A DNA stretch of 34,135 bases from CAYLJV01 sp964510375 (GTDB taxonomy: Archaea; Hadarchaeota; Hadarchaeia; Hadarchaeales; JAGGTB01), in NCBI GenBank assembly GCA_964510375.1, contig CAZEBR010000019.1:1-34135 (forward strand), written 5' to 3'. The position numbers were made by a program, and so were the translations under genes. Of the stretch, positions 1 to 8,810 are shown in pieces. Numbering within the stretch: the stretch's first letter is position 1; each line of letters starts with the position of its first letter. The notes beneath the pieces are model-generated. The model made no database searches and was not told the origin of the DNA. It saw only the letters and a program-made list of their open reading frames with translations.

Positions 1-1
1 G

Positions 2-808
2 GCTAAGGCAGGTATAGTTGCAACTTTGAATACACGGACAGCTATTTTAGCGGCTGCAAATCCGCGACTAGGACGGTTCGATAAGAATGACCCTATTCCA
101 GAACAAATAGATCTTCCAGCTTTGATTCTTTCAAGATTTGATTTGATTTTCATACTTAGAGATATTCCGCAAGAGGAGAAGGACAGGGATTTAGCTGATC
201 ATATGCTTAACCTTCAAAGCAAACCGGAGGAGGTTGTAGAACCGGAGTTGGATAGGGATGAACTTCGTAAATTAATTATTTATGCTAAGAAGTATGTTCA
301 CCCGAAATTTGAAAATGAAGAAGTGAAGAAAAAACTTGAAGATTTCTTTGTCCAGTGGAGAACTGCTGTCGGTGGAGAGACAGCTTCAGAAGAGGGAGCT
401 GTTCCGATAACGGCGAGACAGTTAGAAGCTTTGGTTAGATTAGCTAAGAGTAATGCTAGACTTCGTTTGTCGAAAGAGGTAACTGTTGAGGATGCTGAAA
501 GAGCTATAGAATTGTTTAGAGAATCGCTTAGACAACTAGGAATAGAAGATGAGTCAGGAAAACCTGATATAGACATTTTGATGACTGGGCACGACCGATC
601 ACAACACGATAAGCTTCAGAGGATTATGGGAATAATAGAGCAAATTACGGAGGATTTCGAAGGAGACGGAGCCCCGATAAATATGGTAAAAGAGGAAGCA
701 AGAGCTGATGGAATAGACTCCAAATTTGTGGAAGAAATGATAAGACAAGAAAAGAAAAATGGTCGTCTCTATTCTCCAAGTGAAGGGATGATTAAGAAGG
801 CAACGTGA
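2..808 (+). CDS. mcm: Replicative helicase MCM, C-terminal part (5' end cut by window edge)
   Basis: This is the C-terminal part of the MCM ring helicase that unwinds DNA ahead of the archaeal fork. The frame is open from base 2 and begins KAGIVATLNTRTAILAAANP, the MCM segment between Walker B and sensor 1, so the TTG at 26 is internal and not a start. Further on, SRFDLIFIL carries the arginine-finger motif SRFD, followed by the AAA+ lid and helices. The last ~70 residues (from about QHDKLQRIMGIIEQ) fit the C-terminal winged helix. The N-terminal OB/zinc domain and Walker A lie outside the window. The stop (806-808) is 4 nt before the GINS start, consistent with one operon; MCM next to a GINS gene is a common archaeal arrangement. 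Identity is secure. Confidence 0.95.
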   Translation, partial: AKAGIVATLNTRTAILAAANPRLGRFDKNDPIPEQIDLPALILSRFDLIFILRDIPQEEKDRDLADHMLNLQSKPEEVVEPELDRDELRKLIIYAKKYVHPKFENEEVKKKLEDFFVQWRTAVGGETASEEGAVPITARQLEALVRLAKSNARLRLSKEVTVEDAERAIELFRESLRQLGIEDESGKPDIDILMTGHDRSQHDKLQRIMGIIEQITEDFEGDGAPINMVKEEARADGIDSKFVEEMIRQEKKNGRLYSPSEGMIKKAT

Positions 809-812
809 TAAA

Positions 813-1364
813 ATGAAACAACCTGTAGAGTTTATCAAAGACTTCCCCAAAATAAAACTTGTCGGAAGAAAACTAGGACCATATAGAGAAGGTGAAGAAG
901 TAGAAGTAAGGCCTTGGATTGCTTCCGTTTTAGAGGAGAGAGGCCTTGTTAGATTTGTTGATGATTTTTCGTTGACTGGTATTCGTAAGCGTTTGATTCG
1001 GGAGGAGAAGTCTTCTCAGCTTGAGGAACTTCCTTCATATTTTTATTTTGCTATTTCTCGTAAGATTGCTGATCTTCGGGAGGAGGGTAGGGGGGAGAAG
1101 GCTGAGGAATTGGAAGATACGGTGGATTCTCTGGTTGGTTTGAGAGTTAAAAAAATTGCAAACAGAGCGGTTTCTTCTAGCGTCCCTAAGGGAGTGCCGC
1201 CTGATGAGAAGTTCTTATTGAACCTGTTGTCACATTCGCTTAATATTTGGAGGCAGAAATTAGGATCATTGTTCGAAAAAACAACTGAAAAGGAGGCTGG
1301 TGTCCATGAGAGAAGAATCAGGAGGAGTATTCAAGGAATTGTTAGAAACCCAGCAGATATTTAG
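813..1364 (+). CDS. GINS complex subunit, Gins23-type
   Basis: GINS joins MCM and the Cdc45/RecJ-like factor to form the active CMG helicase. The protein is 183 aa. The small beta-rich B domain comes first (about residues 1-48, with the pattern KLVGRKLGPYREGEEVEVRP) and the helical A domain follows (about 60-160). That B-then-A order is typical of the Psf2/Psf3-like archaeal Gins23; Gins51 has the reverse. The gene starts at ATG 813, four bases after the MCM stop. Its last ~59 nt overlap the start of orc1/cdc6 in another frame, which suggests translational coupling. The C-terminal tail past the A domain (HERRIRRSIQGIVRNPADI) lies in that overlap and may not be conserved. The family call is good; assignment to Gins23 rather than Gins51 rests on domain order only. 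Confidence 0.82.
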   Translation: MKQPVEFIKDFPKIKLVGRKLGPYREGEEVEVRPWIASVLEERGLVRFVDDFSLTGIRKRLIREEKSSQLEELPSYFYFAISRKIADLREEGRGEKAEELEDTVDSLVGLRVKKIANRAVSSSVPKGVPPDEKFLLNLLSHSLNIWRQKLGSLFEKTTEKEAGVHERRIRRSIQGIVRNPADI

Positions 1365-2583
1365 TGATAGGGAGTATCTCCGTCCATCGTACATACCTGA
1401 AAATTTGCCGCATAGAGACGAACAAATAAATCAACTCGCTAGGATTTGGGTCGCTCCCCTAAGAGGAGAGACCCCCTCAAATGTTTTCATTTATGGGAAG
1501 ACCGGGACGGGAAAAACAGCTACTGTAAGATATCTAATGGAAGAATTGGAGTATGTTGCAGGAGATCTCTCTAAAGATATCGAGGTTTCTTATTTGAATT
1601 GCGAAGTCGTCGATACGAAATATCGCGTATTGGCCACTTTAGCCAATAAGGTGAGAGAAGATTTACTAAATGAAACAGGAGTAGAAGTTTCTGAACTTCC
1701 GGAAGAAGTTCCGATGACTGGGTGGCCTACAGATGAGGTTTATGAGGCTCTTATTGATTTGCTGGATTATAGGGAGCAGGTTATTATTGTAATTTTGGAT
1801 GAAATAGATAGGTTAGTTTCTAAAGGCACTTCTGATGTTCTTTATCTCCTTTCTAGGATGAATTCTGATTTATCGAAAGCCAAGGTTGGAGTTGTGGGGA
1901 TTTCCAATAATTTGAATTTTGTTTCAGATTTGGATCCTAGAATAACGAGTAGCTTGGGAGAGGAGGAAGTTGTGTTTCCCCCTTACGATGCTGAGCAACT
2001 GGAAGATATTCTGGAAGAGAGATCTAGAAAAGGATTTTCTAATGATGTTCTAGAAAATGGAGTTATAAACCTTTGTGCGGCGCATGCTGCAAGGAAACAT
2101 GGTGATGCGAGGAAAGCTTTGGATTTATTGAGGAATGCGGGAGAGATAGCGGAAGAAGAAAAAGCAGAGAAAGTGACTACTTCTCATGTGACGCAAGCGT
2201 CTAGAAAAATAGAACGTAACAGGATGGAGGAAGCAATAAAATCTCTTCCGGATCAGTCGAAATTGGTTCTTCTAAGTGTTTTACTTTTACAGGAAAGAAA
2301 ATCTAGGAGAATTAGTACTGGAGATATTTACGAAGTTTATTCTTCTTTATGTCAACAACATGGATGGGATGTGCTTACGAGAAGAAGGATTAGTAGTCTA
2401 ATTTCTGAATTGGATATGATGGGGGTCATTGGCGCAAGAGTAGTGAGCAAGGGTAGGTACGGGCGTACTAAGGAGGTAGAACTCAATATCGATCCCCTCG
2501 AAGTGAGATCAGCGATCCAAGATGAGATTTATATTCAAGATTTGGATTCTTTGCCAGGTCGTAAACAAAAGAGACTTGGGTGA
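1306..2583 (+). CDS. cdc6: Replication initiator Orc1/Cdc6
   Basis: This AAA+ initiator binds origin recognition boxes and helps load MCM. About 425 aa. Walker A is GKTGTGKT (about residue 65), Walker B is ILDEIDRLV (about 165), sensor 1 lies at VGISNN, and the sensor-2 helix is ARKHGDARKALDLL. A C-terminal winged helix (about 310-405) ends with the basic wing SKGRYGRTKEVEL. I place the start at ATG 1306 because AGGAGG at 1291-1296 is about 9 nt away; the in-frame GTG at 1300 is too close to it. The gene sits between GINS and the PolD small subunit. In several euryarchaea an orc1/cdc6 beside polD genes lies near oriC, but I see no intergenic origin here because the neighbouring genes abut. 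Stop TGA overlaps the Shine-Dalgarno sequence of the next gene. Confidence 0.93.
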   Translation: MREESGGVFKELLETQQIFSDREYLRPSYIPENLPHRDEQINQLARIWVAPLRGETPSNVFIYGKTGTGKTATVRYLMEELEYVAGDLSKDIEVSYLNCEVVDTKYRVLATLANKVREDLLNETGVEVSELPEEVPMTGWPTDEVYEALIDLLDYREQVIIVILDEIDRLVSKGTSDVLYLLSRMNSDLSKAKVGVVGISNNLNFVSDLDPRITSSLGEEEVVFPPYDAEQLEDILEERSRKGFSNDVLENGVINLCAAHAARKHGDARKALDLLRNAGEIAEEEKAEKVTTSHVTQASRKIERNRMEEAIKSLPDQSKLVLLSVLLLQERKSRRISTGDIYEVYSSLCQQHGWDVLTRRRISSLISELDMMGVIGARVVSKGRYGRTKEVELNIDPLEVRSAIQDEIYIQDLDSLPGRKQKRLG

Positions 2584-2587
2584 GGTA

Positions 2588-4222
2588 ATGGTTAAGTCTG
2601 AAGAGATAGTTAGAGAATTTTTGAATCTTGGTGTGCATTTAACTAACGATGCCTTAGAACGTATGAGTGATTTTTCTCATGAAGAAATTGAAAAGGTATT
2701 GTCGGAATTGGAAGGCAGAGAGAATAGACCTTCGATTATTACTGATGATGTTTTTTCCCGATTTTTGTCTTCTGATGAAACCCTTTCTTCTGAAGATTCT
2801 ATAGATGTTGATGGTTGTGAAAATAGAACTCTGGGAGGTGAGTCTTTGGAATCTTCCCCTCAAAGAGATGATAAGTATAATGGGATTTTAGAGGAAGATT
2901 CAATTGTTGCAAGGGGTGGAGAAGGATTTGAGGGGAAGGTAGAAGTTTTACGAAATGTTACTGGGGAAAGCTCTTCGGAAGGGACCGTGGATGATTTTGT
3001 GGAATTATTTAATGATCGTTATGATCAACTCAGTTCTATTGTTCGCGCAAGGGAAGGATTCCAGAGCTATACTCAAATGGAGAATATAGTTAGGCATGAG
3101 GGGGATCAGGTTAATTTAGTAGGGCTTGTGAACGAAAAGAGAAGAACTCGGAAGAATGATGCTTGGATAGTAGTGATAGAGGATCCTACGGGAAAGGCCG
3201 TGATTTACGTTAAAGATTCTCAGAGGAATGAGAAAGTCATAGAAGATGTGGAGAGAGTTGTGACTGATGAGTTAATTGGAGTGAAGGCTAAAGTACCTGA
3301 CAATTTGAAGAGTGGAAAGAGGAATCCGCTGGTTTGGGGCAACGAAATATTTTTCCCTGATATTCCTATCTCAAAGGCTAGACAAAGTTCGACCGAGAAC
3401 CAATCTAGGGAAGAAGCCTCGGGGTATGCTGTTCTCATTTCTGATCTTCATGTAGGGAGTTCAGAGTTCCTTCCGGGAGCTTTTAACAAATTTATAAAGT
3501 GGATAAATGGCTCGGCTGGGAATAGTAAGCAAAGGGAAATGGCTGAGCAAGTAAAGTATCTTCTTATAGCGGGGGATTTAGTGGACGGTATAGGAATTTA
3601 TCCAGGGCAGCAAAAGGAGCTTGATATAGAGAGTATTAGGGAGCAATACGAGAAAGTTGCAGAGTTATTGTCTAGAGTGCCGGATGATATAGTCATTATA
3701 GCCTCTCCTGGAAACCATGATGCGGTTAGGTTAGCTGAGCCTCAACCGGCGTTATATACAGAAGTGGCTTCGCCTCTTCGAGAGATAAATGTCAAGCTAG
3801 TGGGTAATCCAGCTCTTTTATCTATAGAGGGAGTGAAGTTTCTGATGTACCATGGTATGGGCTTCGACGATTTAATTTCTGCGGATCCGGGATTAGACAG
3901 AGAGGATGCTGCTCAACCTATGAAAGAGGTTATGAGGAGAAGGCATTTAGCTCCCATTTATGGTGAACCGATGGGTGGAAGGACTCCGATAGCTCCGGAA
4001 CAAAAAGATTATCTTGTAATCGATGAGATTCCTGATGTGCTTCACTGCGGTCATTTGCACAAGTATGGTTGTGCAGAGTATAGGGGAGTTTTAATGGTTA
4101 ATTCCGCTACTTTTCAAGCCCAGACAAGTTTTATGAAAAGACAGGGGGTCGACCCTACTCCTGGCCATGTGCCTCTTGTGGATTTAGAAACGAGAGAAGC
4201 GAGGGCGATTAACTTTGCGTGA
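2588..4222 (+). CDS. polB: DNA polymerase D small subunit DP1 (Mre11-like proofreading exonuclease)
   Basis: DP1 is the 3'-5' exonuclease and scaffold subunit of the euryarchaeal replicase PolD. The start is ATG 2588, preceded by GGTGAGGT; the frame is open further upstream but without homology. The protein is 544 aa. It has a helical N-terminus, an acidic low-complexity linker (about 55-150), an OB-fold (about 170-265), and a calcineurin-like phosphoesterase domain. The metal motifs are all present: SDLHVG (~283), GDLVDG (~330), GNHDA (~375) and the terminal GHLHKYG (~487). This indicates an active nuclease. Its stop overlaps the TTG start of the downstream HAD gene. The partner subunit DP2 lies one gene further on. 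The gene is called polB in some archaeal annotations, not to be confused with family-B polymerase. Confidence 0.95.
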   Translation: MVKSEEIVREFLNLGVHLTNDALERMSDFSHEEIEKVLSELEGRENRPSIITDDVFSRFLSSDETLSSEDSIDVDGCENRTLGGESLESSPQRDDKYNGILEEDSIVARGGEGFEGKVEVLRNVTGESSSEGTVDDFVELFNDRYDQLSSIVRAREGFQSYTQMENIVRHEGDQVNLVGLVNEKRRTRKNDAWIVVIEDPTGKAVIYVKDSQRNEKVIEDVERVVTDELIGVKAKVPDNLKSGKRNPLVWGNEIFFPDIPISKARQSSTENQSREEASGYAVLISDLHVGSSEFLPGAFNKFIKWINGSAGNSKQREMAEQVKYLLIAGDLVDGIGIYPGQQKELDIESIREQYEKVAELLSRVPDDIVIIASPGNHDAVRLAEPQPALYTEVASPLREINVKLVGNPALLSIEGVKFLMYHGMGFDDLISADPGLDREDAAQPMKEVMRRRHLAPIYGEPMGGRTPIAPEQKDYLVIDEIPDVLHCGHLHKYGCAEYRGVLMVNSATFQAQTSFMKRQGVDPTPGHVPLVDLETREARAINFA

Positions 4223-5021
4223 TTTGGGAGAGAAAGAAGCTTTTCTTTTGGATATGGATGGAGTTATTTATATAGAGAATGATCCGATTGAGGGTTCTTT
4301 AGAGGCTGTTCGAAGTCTGAGGAGTGAGGGTAAGAAGCTGGGGTTTCTTACGAATAACTCTACTAAGACGAGAGGCGAGTATAGGGAGAAGTTATCTGAT
4401 CTTGGTCTGGAGGTAGAAGAATCGGAAATTATGACCTCTGCTTATGCTACGGCGTTGCGTCTTTCGATGTTAGCGGAAAGTGGAACTTGTTATGTAATTG
4501 GTGAAGAGGGATTAAAGAAGGAATTAAGAAAGGCGGGATTTGAAGTTGTTTCTCGAGAAGATGCTGGGAATGCTTCTTATGTTGTAGTTGGAATGGATAG
4601 AGGTTTGTCTTATGATAAGGTTTGGGGTGGTTTGACTGCGATTTTGTCTGGCGCTGAGTTTATAGCTACAAATCCTGATTCAACCTACTGCACTAAGGAC
4701 GGGTTGGCGCCGGGAGCAGCCGCTTCAATTGGAGCTCTTGCAGCTGCAGCTGAGGAAGAACCTACTGAGATTATTGGAAAACCTTCACCCTATATGTTGG
4801 AGGCTTCTTTAGATGTTCTTGATGTTTCTCCTGAGAAAGCTGTAATAGTTGGAGATAGGATTGGGACTGACATTCGGGCCGGTAAAGAGTTGGGGCTGAC
4901 CACTATTTTGGTTCTTACGGGTGTGGATTCTGAAAAGGAAGTTGAAGAAGTTAGAGGTTCAAGTAAAGAACCAGATTTTGTACTTTCAAGTTTCGGGAAA
5001 CTAGTAAAGGAGGGCATCTGA
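4215..5021 (+). CDS. HAD-superfamily sugar-phosphatase, NagD/p-nitrophenylphosphatase type
   Basis: Predicted Mg-dependent phosphatase acting on small phosphorylated metabolites; the substrate cannot be read from sequence. The protein is 268 aa. All four HAD motifs are visible: DMDGV with nucleophile Asp13 and Asp15, TNNST (~47), the lysine of GKPSPYM (~194), and VGDRIGTDIRAG (~217-228). The cap lies between motifs II and III, as in the NagD family. The start is TTG 4215, overlapping the DP1 stop; another TTG at 4224 is possible. Its stop TGA overlaps the DP2 ATG by one base, after a strong AAGGAGGG. The gene is therefore translationally coupled on both sides and splits the two polymerase D subunits. 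Whether it has any link to replication is unknown. It could equally be a phosphoglycolate- or glycerol-phosphatase-like housekeeping enzyme. Confidence 0.88.
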   Translation: MRDLGEKEAFLLDMDGVIYIENDPIEGSLEAVRSLRSEGKKLGFLTNNSTKTRGEYREKLSDLGLEVEESEIMTSAYATALRLSMLAESGTCYVIGEEGLKKELRKAGFEVVSREDAGNASYVVVGMDRGLSYDKVWGGLTAILSGAEFIATNPDSTYCTKDGLAPGAAASIGALAAAAEEEPTEIIGKPSPYMLEASLDVLDVSPEKAVIVGDRIGTDIRAGKELGLTTILVLTGVDSEKEVEEVRGSSKEPDFVLSSFGKLVKEGI

Positions 5022-8000
5022 TGGAAGAATACTTTCGATCAATTGAGGAAAAGCTAGATGAAGCTTATCAAAAAGCTGAAGAAGCTAGGGCTAAAGGGTT
5101 TGATCCGGAAGAAGAACCCGAAATTCCTCTAACCGAAGATCTTGCGGCAAGAGTTGAAAAACTAGCTGGGCCGGAGGGAGTGGCGGAGGCTATTCGGGAT
5201 TTGGAGGGGAAGCTTTCTAGAGAGGATCTTGCTTTTAAAATTGCTGGGAGGATCGTTAATGATGAATTTGGTCACTTGCCTGATGATGAAGCTGCGGAGC
5301 AGGCGGTTAGGACTTTTTTGGCGATAATAACGGAGGGAATTGCTGCGGCAGCTCCTATTGAGGGAATAACAGAAGTTGATATTAAAAATAATTTTGATGG
5401 ATCTTCTTATCTTGCGATATATTTTGCGGGGCCGATTCGGTCTGCTGGTGGGACTGCTGCTGCTTTGGCTGTTCTGATTACGGATTTTGTCCGGCGTAAG
5501 CTTAATTTGAGTTCTTATGATCCTTCTGAGAGCGAGATTGAAAGGGCTGTGGAGGAAGTCAGTATGTATGATAGTATTACCGGTTTACAGTATTCGCCAA
5601 GTGATGATGAGGTTAGAAATGCTTACGCTAATATTCCAGTTGAAGTGACAGGTGAACCTACAGAAAACGAGAGTGTGAATGCGAATAAAGGTCTGGAGAG
5701 GGTCGAAACGGATAGAGTTCGAGGAGGGGCTGTTCTAGCAATAGCAGAGGGAGTGTTGCAAAAAGCTCCTAAACTACAAAAGCATATAGATAATCTTAAT
5801 CTTAGCGGTTGGGGATGGCTCAACCAGATGGAGAAGACCACTGGCAAGGAAGAAGAGGAAAAGAGAGAATATCCGAAAGGGGATAAGTACTTAACGGATA
5901 TTATTGCAGGAAGGCCTGTTTTTGGATATCCAGAGAGACCTGGCGGGTTTAGGTTAAGATATGGTAGAGCTAGAAATACGGGATTGGCTGCAGCTGGAAT
6001 ACATCCGGCGACTATGAGAATGCTTGATGATCATATTTCTTCTGGGACACAGCTAAAAACTGAAAGGCCTGGTAAAGCAACTGCAACTGCACCGGTAGAC
6101 ACGATAGAGGGACCGACGGTTAAGTTGAGTGATGGGTCAGTTGTTCATGTCAATTCAGAAAATAGAGCTGAGCAGTTAAGGGAGGAAGTGGATGAAATAT
6201 TGTCTTTGGGTGATATACTTTTTGGGTATGGTGAGTTCTTAGAAAATAATCATACGTTGATGCCGGCGGGGTATTGTGAAGAGTGGTGGGCTCAAGAGGT
6301 TGAAGAATCCGATTTTGAAAAAAAGTTTGAGAAAGATTTATCTGCATATCTCGGCCCTTCGTATGAGGATCCTTCTCCGGAGATGGCTGTTAAGATTTCT
6401 CGAGAGTTAGAAGTACCTCTACATCCGAGATATACTTATAATTTTCACGATATTGAACTTGAAGACCTCAAAGAGTTAGGTGAGTGGTTGTCCTCTGGGG
6501 ATTTGGAATCTTCGAACGGTTCAATAGAGAAGCTTGAACTTGTTGAAGAAACGAATTCGAAAAGATTACTCGAGATTCTTGAAGTTCCTCACGAAAGGGT
6601 AAACGAGAAAATAATAATTAATGAACCCGCCCTACCATTAGTTGAAAGCCTGAATTTGCATAACGGGGAATCTCTAAGCGCTGAAGCTTTATCCGAAGCG
6701 ATTGAGAAAAACCCGGATTTGCCGCCGACGAAAATTCTGGAAAAAGTTTCCGGAATTTCCATCCGGAAAAAAGCCCCTACTAGAATTGGAGCGAGAGTAG
6801 GAAGACCTGAAAAGACTAAGCCGAGGAAGATGTCTCCACCTGTTCATGTTCTTTTCCCGATTGGAATGGCCGGTGGGAGTACTAGGAATATTGAGAAGGC
6901 TTCTAAAAAAGAATCGGTCGAGGTAGAGGTTGCTTATTGTGAATGTCCTAGTTGTGGTGCGGAGGCAGTTTTGAGAAAATGTCCTGAATGCGATGCTAGA
7001 ACTGAAATTATTCGTTATTGTCCGAACTGTGAACGTGCTACAGAGAATGAAGAGTGTATGGCTTGCGGGACTAGAACTGTTTACTATAGAGAGAGGGAAA
7101 TAGAGCTTGAAACTCTCTTAAATGATTCTTTATCTCATCTCGATGAGCCTTTGCCAAGCATTGTTAAAGGGGTAAAAGGGATGATGAGCGAATATAAACT
7201 TCCCGAACCTCTCGAAAAAGGTATTCTCAGAGCAAAACATGATTTGTATGTTTTCAAAGACGGTACAATAAGATTTGATGCAACAGATTTACCTCTAACT
7301 CATTTTAAGCCTAGAGAAATCGGGGTTTCGATTGAAAAACTCAGAGAATTAGGATATGAGGAAGATTACAAGGGAGAACCTTTAGAGAACGAAGAACAAG
7401 TACTCGAACTGAAAGTTCAAGATATTTTACTACCCCCTAGAGCAATAGATTATCTGCTTAACTCTGCGAAATTTGTAGATGAGCTCTTAGAAAAATTTTA
7501 TGATTTACCTCCTTACTATGAAGCCTCAGATAGACAGGATTTAATCGGAAAACTAGTGATAGGGCTCGCTCCACACACATCTGCTGGCATTACCGGGAGA
7601 ATAATAGGTTTCTCTGAAGCAAACGTTGGTTATGCCCATCCTTATTTCCATGCAGCAAAAAGAAGAAATTGTGATGGTGACGAAGACGCCTTTATGCTTC
7701 TTTTAGATGCATTGCTGAACTTTAGCGAGTATTATCTGTGGGAAACTCGTGGCGGAAGAATGGACGCTCCTCTAGTACTAACTCCCCGCCTTGACCCCTC
7801 GGAGATAGATGACGAGGCTCATAATGTAGATGTCGAAAAAATTTACCCTATTGAGTTTTATGAAGCAGCACTAGATTATGAAGACCCAAGTTCTATGGCT
7901 GGAAAAATAGAGGTAGTAGAGGATCGATTAGGTACTGATAAAGAATGTGAAGAAATTAATTTCTCCGAGATTCATAATCCAACTTCTATATCGGACGGGC

Positions 8001-8428
8001 CGGATGCTTGTAGATATAAGTCGCTGGGGGCTATGGTCGATAAGACGGATTCACAACTTTCGTTGGCTAGGAAAGTAAGGGCTGTGGATGAGAGTAATGT
8101 TGCTGAGCGTTTGATTGAAAACCATTTCATTCCTGATTTAAAAGGAAATTTGAGGGCGTTTTCTAGACAGAGATTTAGATGCCCAACTTGTAATACAAAG
8201 CATCGTAGAGTTCCTCTGAGTGGGGAATGTAAAAGCTGTGGTGGGGATATTATTCTTACTGTCACTCAGGGAGGGGTTGAGAAATATATGAAAGTTGCTA
8301 GCAGGGTTTCTGAAGATTATAATGTAACGAGTTATACGAAACAAAGGCTAGGTCTTATCGAAGAGGAAATAGAATCTCTCTTTGAAAGTGACTTTAAGGA
8401 ACAGATGAGTTTAGCTGATTTTGCATAA
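5021..8428 (+). CDS. polC: DNA polymerase D large (catalytic) subunit DP2
   Basis: DP2 is the polymerising subunit of PolD, an archaea-specific replicase with a two-barrel core like RNA polymerase. It is 1135 aa, a normal length for an intein-free DP2, and no intein blocks are visible. The catalytic acidic motif is CDGDEDAF (~882-890), in the context KRRN...LLLDALLNFSEYY. There is a multi-cysteine zinc region at about 641-680 (CECPSCG, CPECD, CPNCE, CMACG) and a second zinc site near the C-terminus (CPTC at ~1053, CKSCGG at ~1071). The last eight residues, QMSLADFA, fit a PCNA-interacting peptide (Q-x-x-L-x-x-F), matching the known PCNA contact at the DP2 tail. The ATG overlaps the HAD stop. 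The gene ends 15 nt from a convergent gene. Confidence 0.96.
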   Translation: MEEYFRSIEEKLDEAYQKAEEARAKGFDPEEEPEIPLTEDLAARVEKLAGPEGVAEAIRDLEGKLSREDLAFKIAGRIVNDEFGHLPDDEAAEQAVRTFLAIITEGIAAAAPIEGITEVDIKNNFDGSSYLAIYFAGPIRSAGGTAAALAVLITDFVRRKLNLSSYDPSESEIERAVEEVSMYDSITGLQYSPSDDEVRNAYANIPVEVTGEPTENESVNANKGLERVETDRVRGGAVLAIAEGVLQKAPKLQKHIDNLNLSGWGWLNQMEKTTGKEEEEKREYPKGDKYLTDIIAGRPVFGYPERPGGFRLRYGRARNTGLAAAGIHPATMRMLDDHISSGTQLKTERPGKATATAPVDTIEGPTVKLSDGSVVHVNSENRAEQLREEVDEILSLGDILFGYGEFLENNHTLMPAGYCEEWWAQEVEESDFEKKFEKDLSAYLGPSYEDPSPEMAVKISRELEVPLHPRYTYNFHDIELEDLKELGEWLSSGDLESSNGSIEKLELVEETNSKRLLEILEVPHERVNEKIIINEPALPLVESLNLHNGESLSAEALSEAIEKNPDLPPTKILEKVSGISIRKKAPTRIGARVGRPEKTKPRKMSPPVHVLFPIGMAGGSTRNIEKASKKESVEVEVAYCECPSCGAEAVLRKCPECDARTEIIRYCPNCERATENEECMACGTRTVYYREREIELETLLNDSLSHLDEPLPSIVKGVKGMMSEYKLPEPLEKGILRAKHDLYVFKDGTIRFDATDLPLTHFKPREIGVSIEKLRELGYEEDYKGEPLENEEQVLELKVQDILLPPRAIDYLLNSAKFVDELLEKFYDLPPYYEASDRQDLIGKLVIGLAPHTSAGITGRIIGFSEANVGYAHPYFHAAKRRNCDGDEDAFMLLLDALLNFSEYYLWETRGGRMDAPLVLTPRLDPSEIDDEAHNVDVEKIYPIEFYEAALDYEDPSSMAGKIEVVEDRLGTDKECEEINFSEIHNPTSISDGPDACRYKSLGAMVDKTDSQLSLARKVRAVDESNVAERLIENHFIPDLKGNLRAFSRQRFRCPTCNTKHRRVPLSGECKSCGGDIILTVTQGGVEKYMKVASRVSEDYNVTSYTKQRLGLIEEEIESLFESDFKEQMSLADFA

Positions 8429-8443
8429 GTATCGGGGTTCGGT

Positions 8444-8746
8444 TTATTCTGCCTTTTCTCGGATTATTTTCATATATGCAGTTGCAGATCCTTCTCTTTC
8501 TGGTCCAGGGTCCATGCATTGTAATACTCTCTCTTTTTTCGACATCCAATCATCTTCATCAAGTTCTTTAGTCATAGCTGGTAGAACGGAGGAAATACTG
8601 TTTAGTGCATACAGGCAAATCCTGTCAGTTTTCGTTAATTGAAGGGTTTGTCCATCGCTTTTGATTATGAATTCGTCTCCTTCTTCATGGACATGGCAAT
8701 TCCCTTCTATTTCTTCGAATTTTATTTTCAATCTGTATTTTCCCAT
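8444..8746 (-). CDS. Small TIGR04076-like protein of unknown function
   Basis: A 100-aa protein with the pattern of the TIGR04076 family: an N-terminal K-I-K-F-E-E strand, then GNCHVHEEGDEFII, a central IC-x-x-A-L segment, and a late cysteine plus proline turn (QCMDPGPER) where the family usually has a CPDP-like motif. Its biochemical role is not established, to my knowledge. Cys17, His20 and the late Cys could form a metal or redox site, but that is inference. There is no clear Shine-Dalgarno sequence before ATG 8746, so a leaderless transcript is likely. It converges with DP2 (15 nt between stops) and diverges from the CoA-transferase gene, so it is probably its own transcription unit. The family call is from memory of the motif pattern. 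Confidence 0.6.
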   Translation of the reverse strand: MGKYRLKIKFEEIEGNCHVHEEGDEFIIKSDGQTLQLTKTDRICLYALNSISSVLPAMTKELDEDDWMSKKERVLQCMDPGPEREGSATAYMKIIREKAE

Positions 8747-8810
8747 ATTATCGTTTCGTAAATGGTTTAGTAGAGTCTTTAGTTTTTCTGAAAAACAAGC
8801 TTTTTGAAGT

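Noticed and set aside
5021..8428. Intein in DP2
   Set aside because: PolD large subunits often carry inteins, but the length is normal and no intein splicing blocks interrupt the conserved catalytic region.
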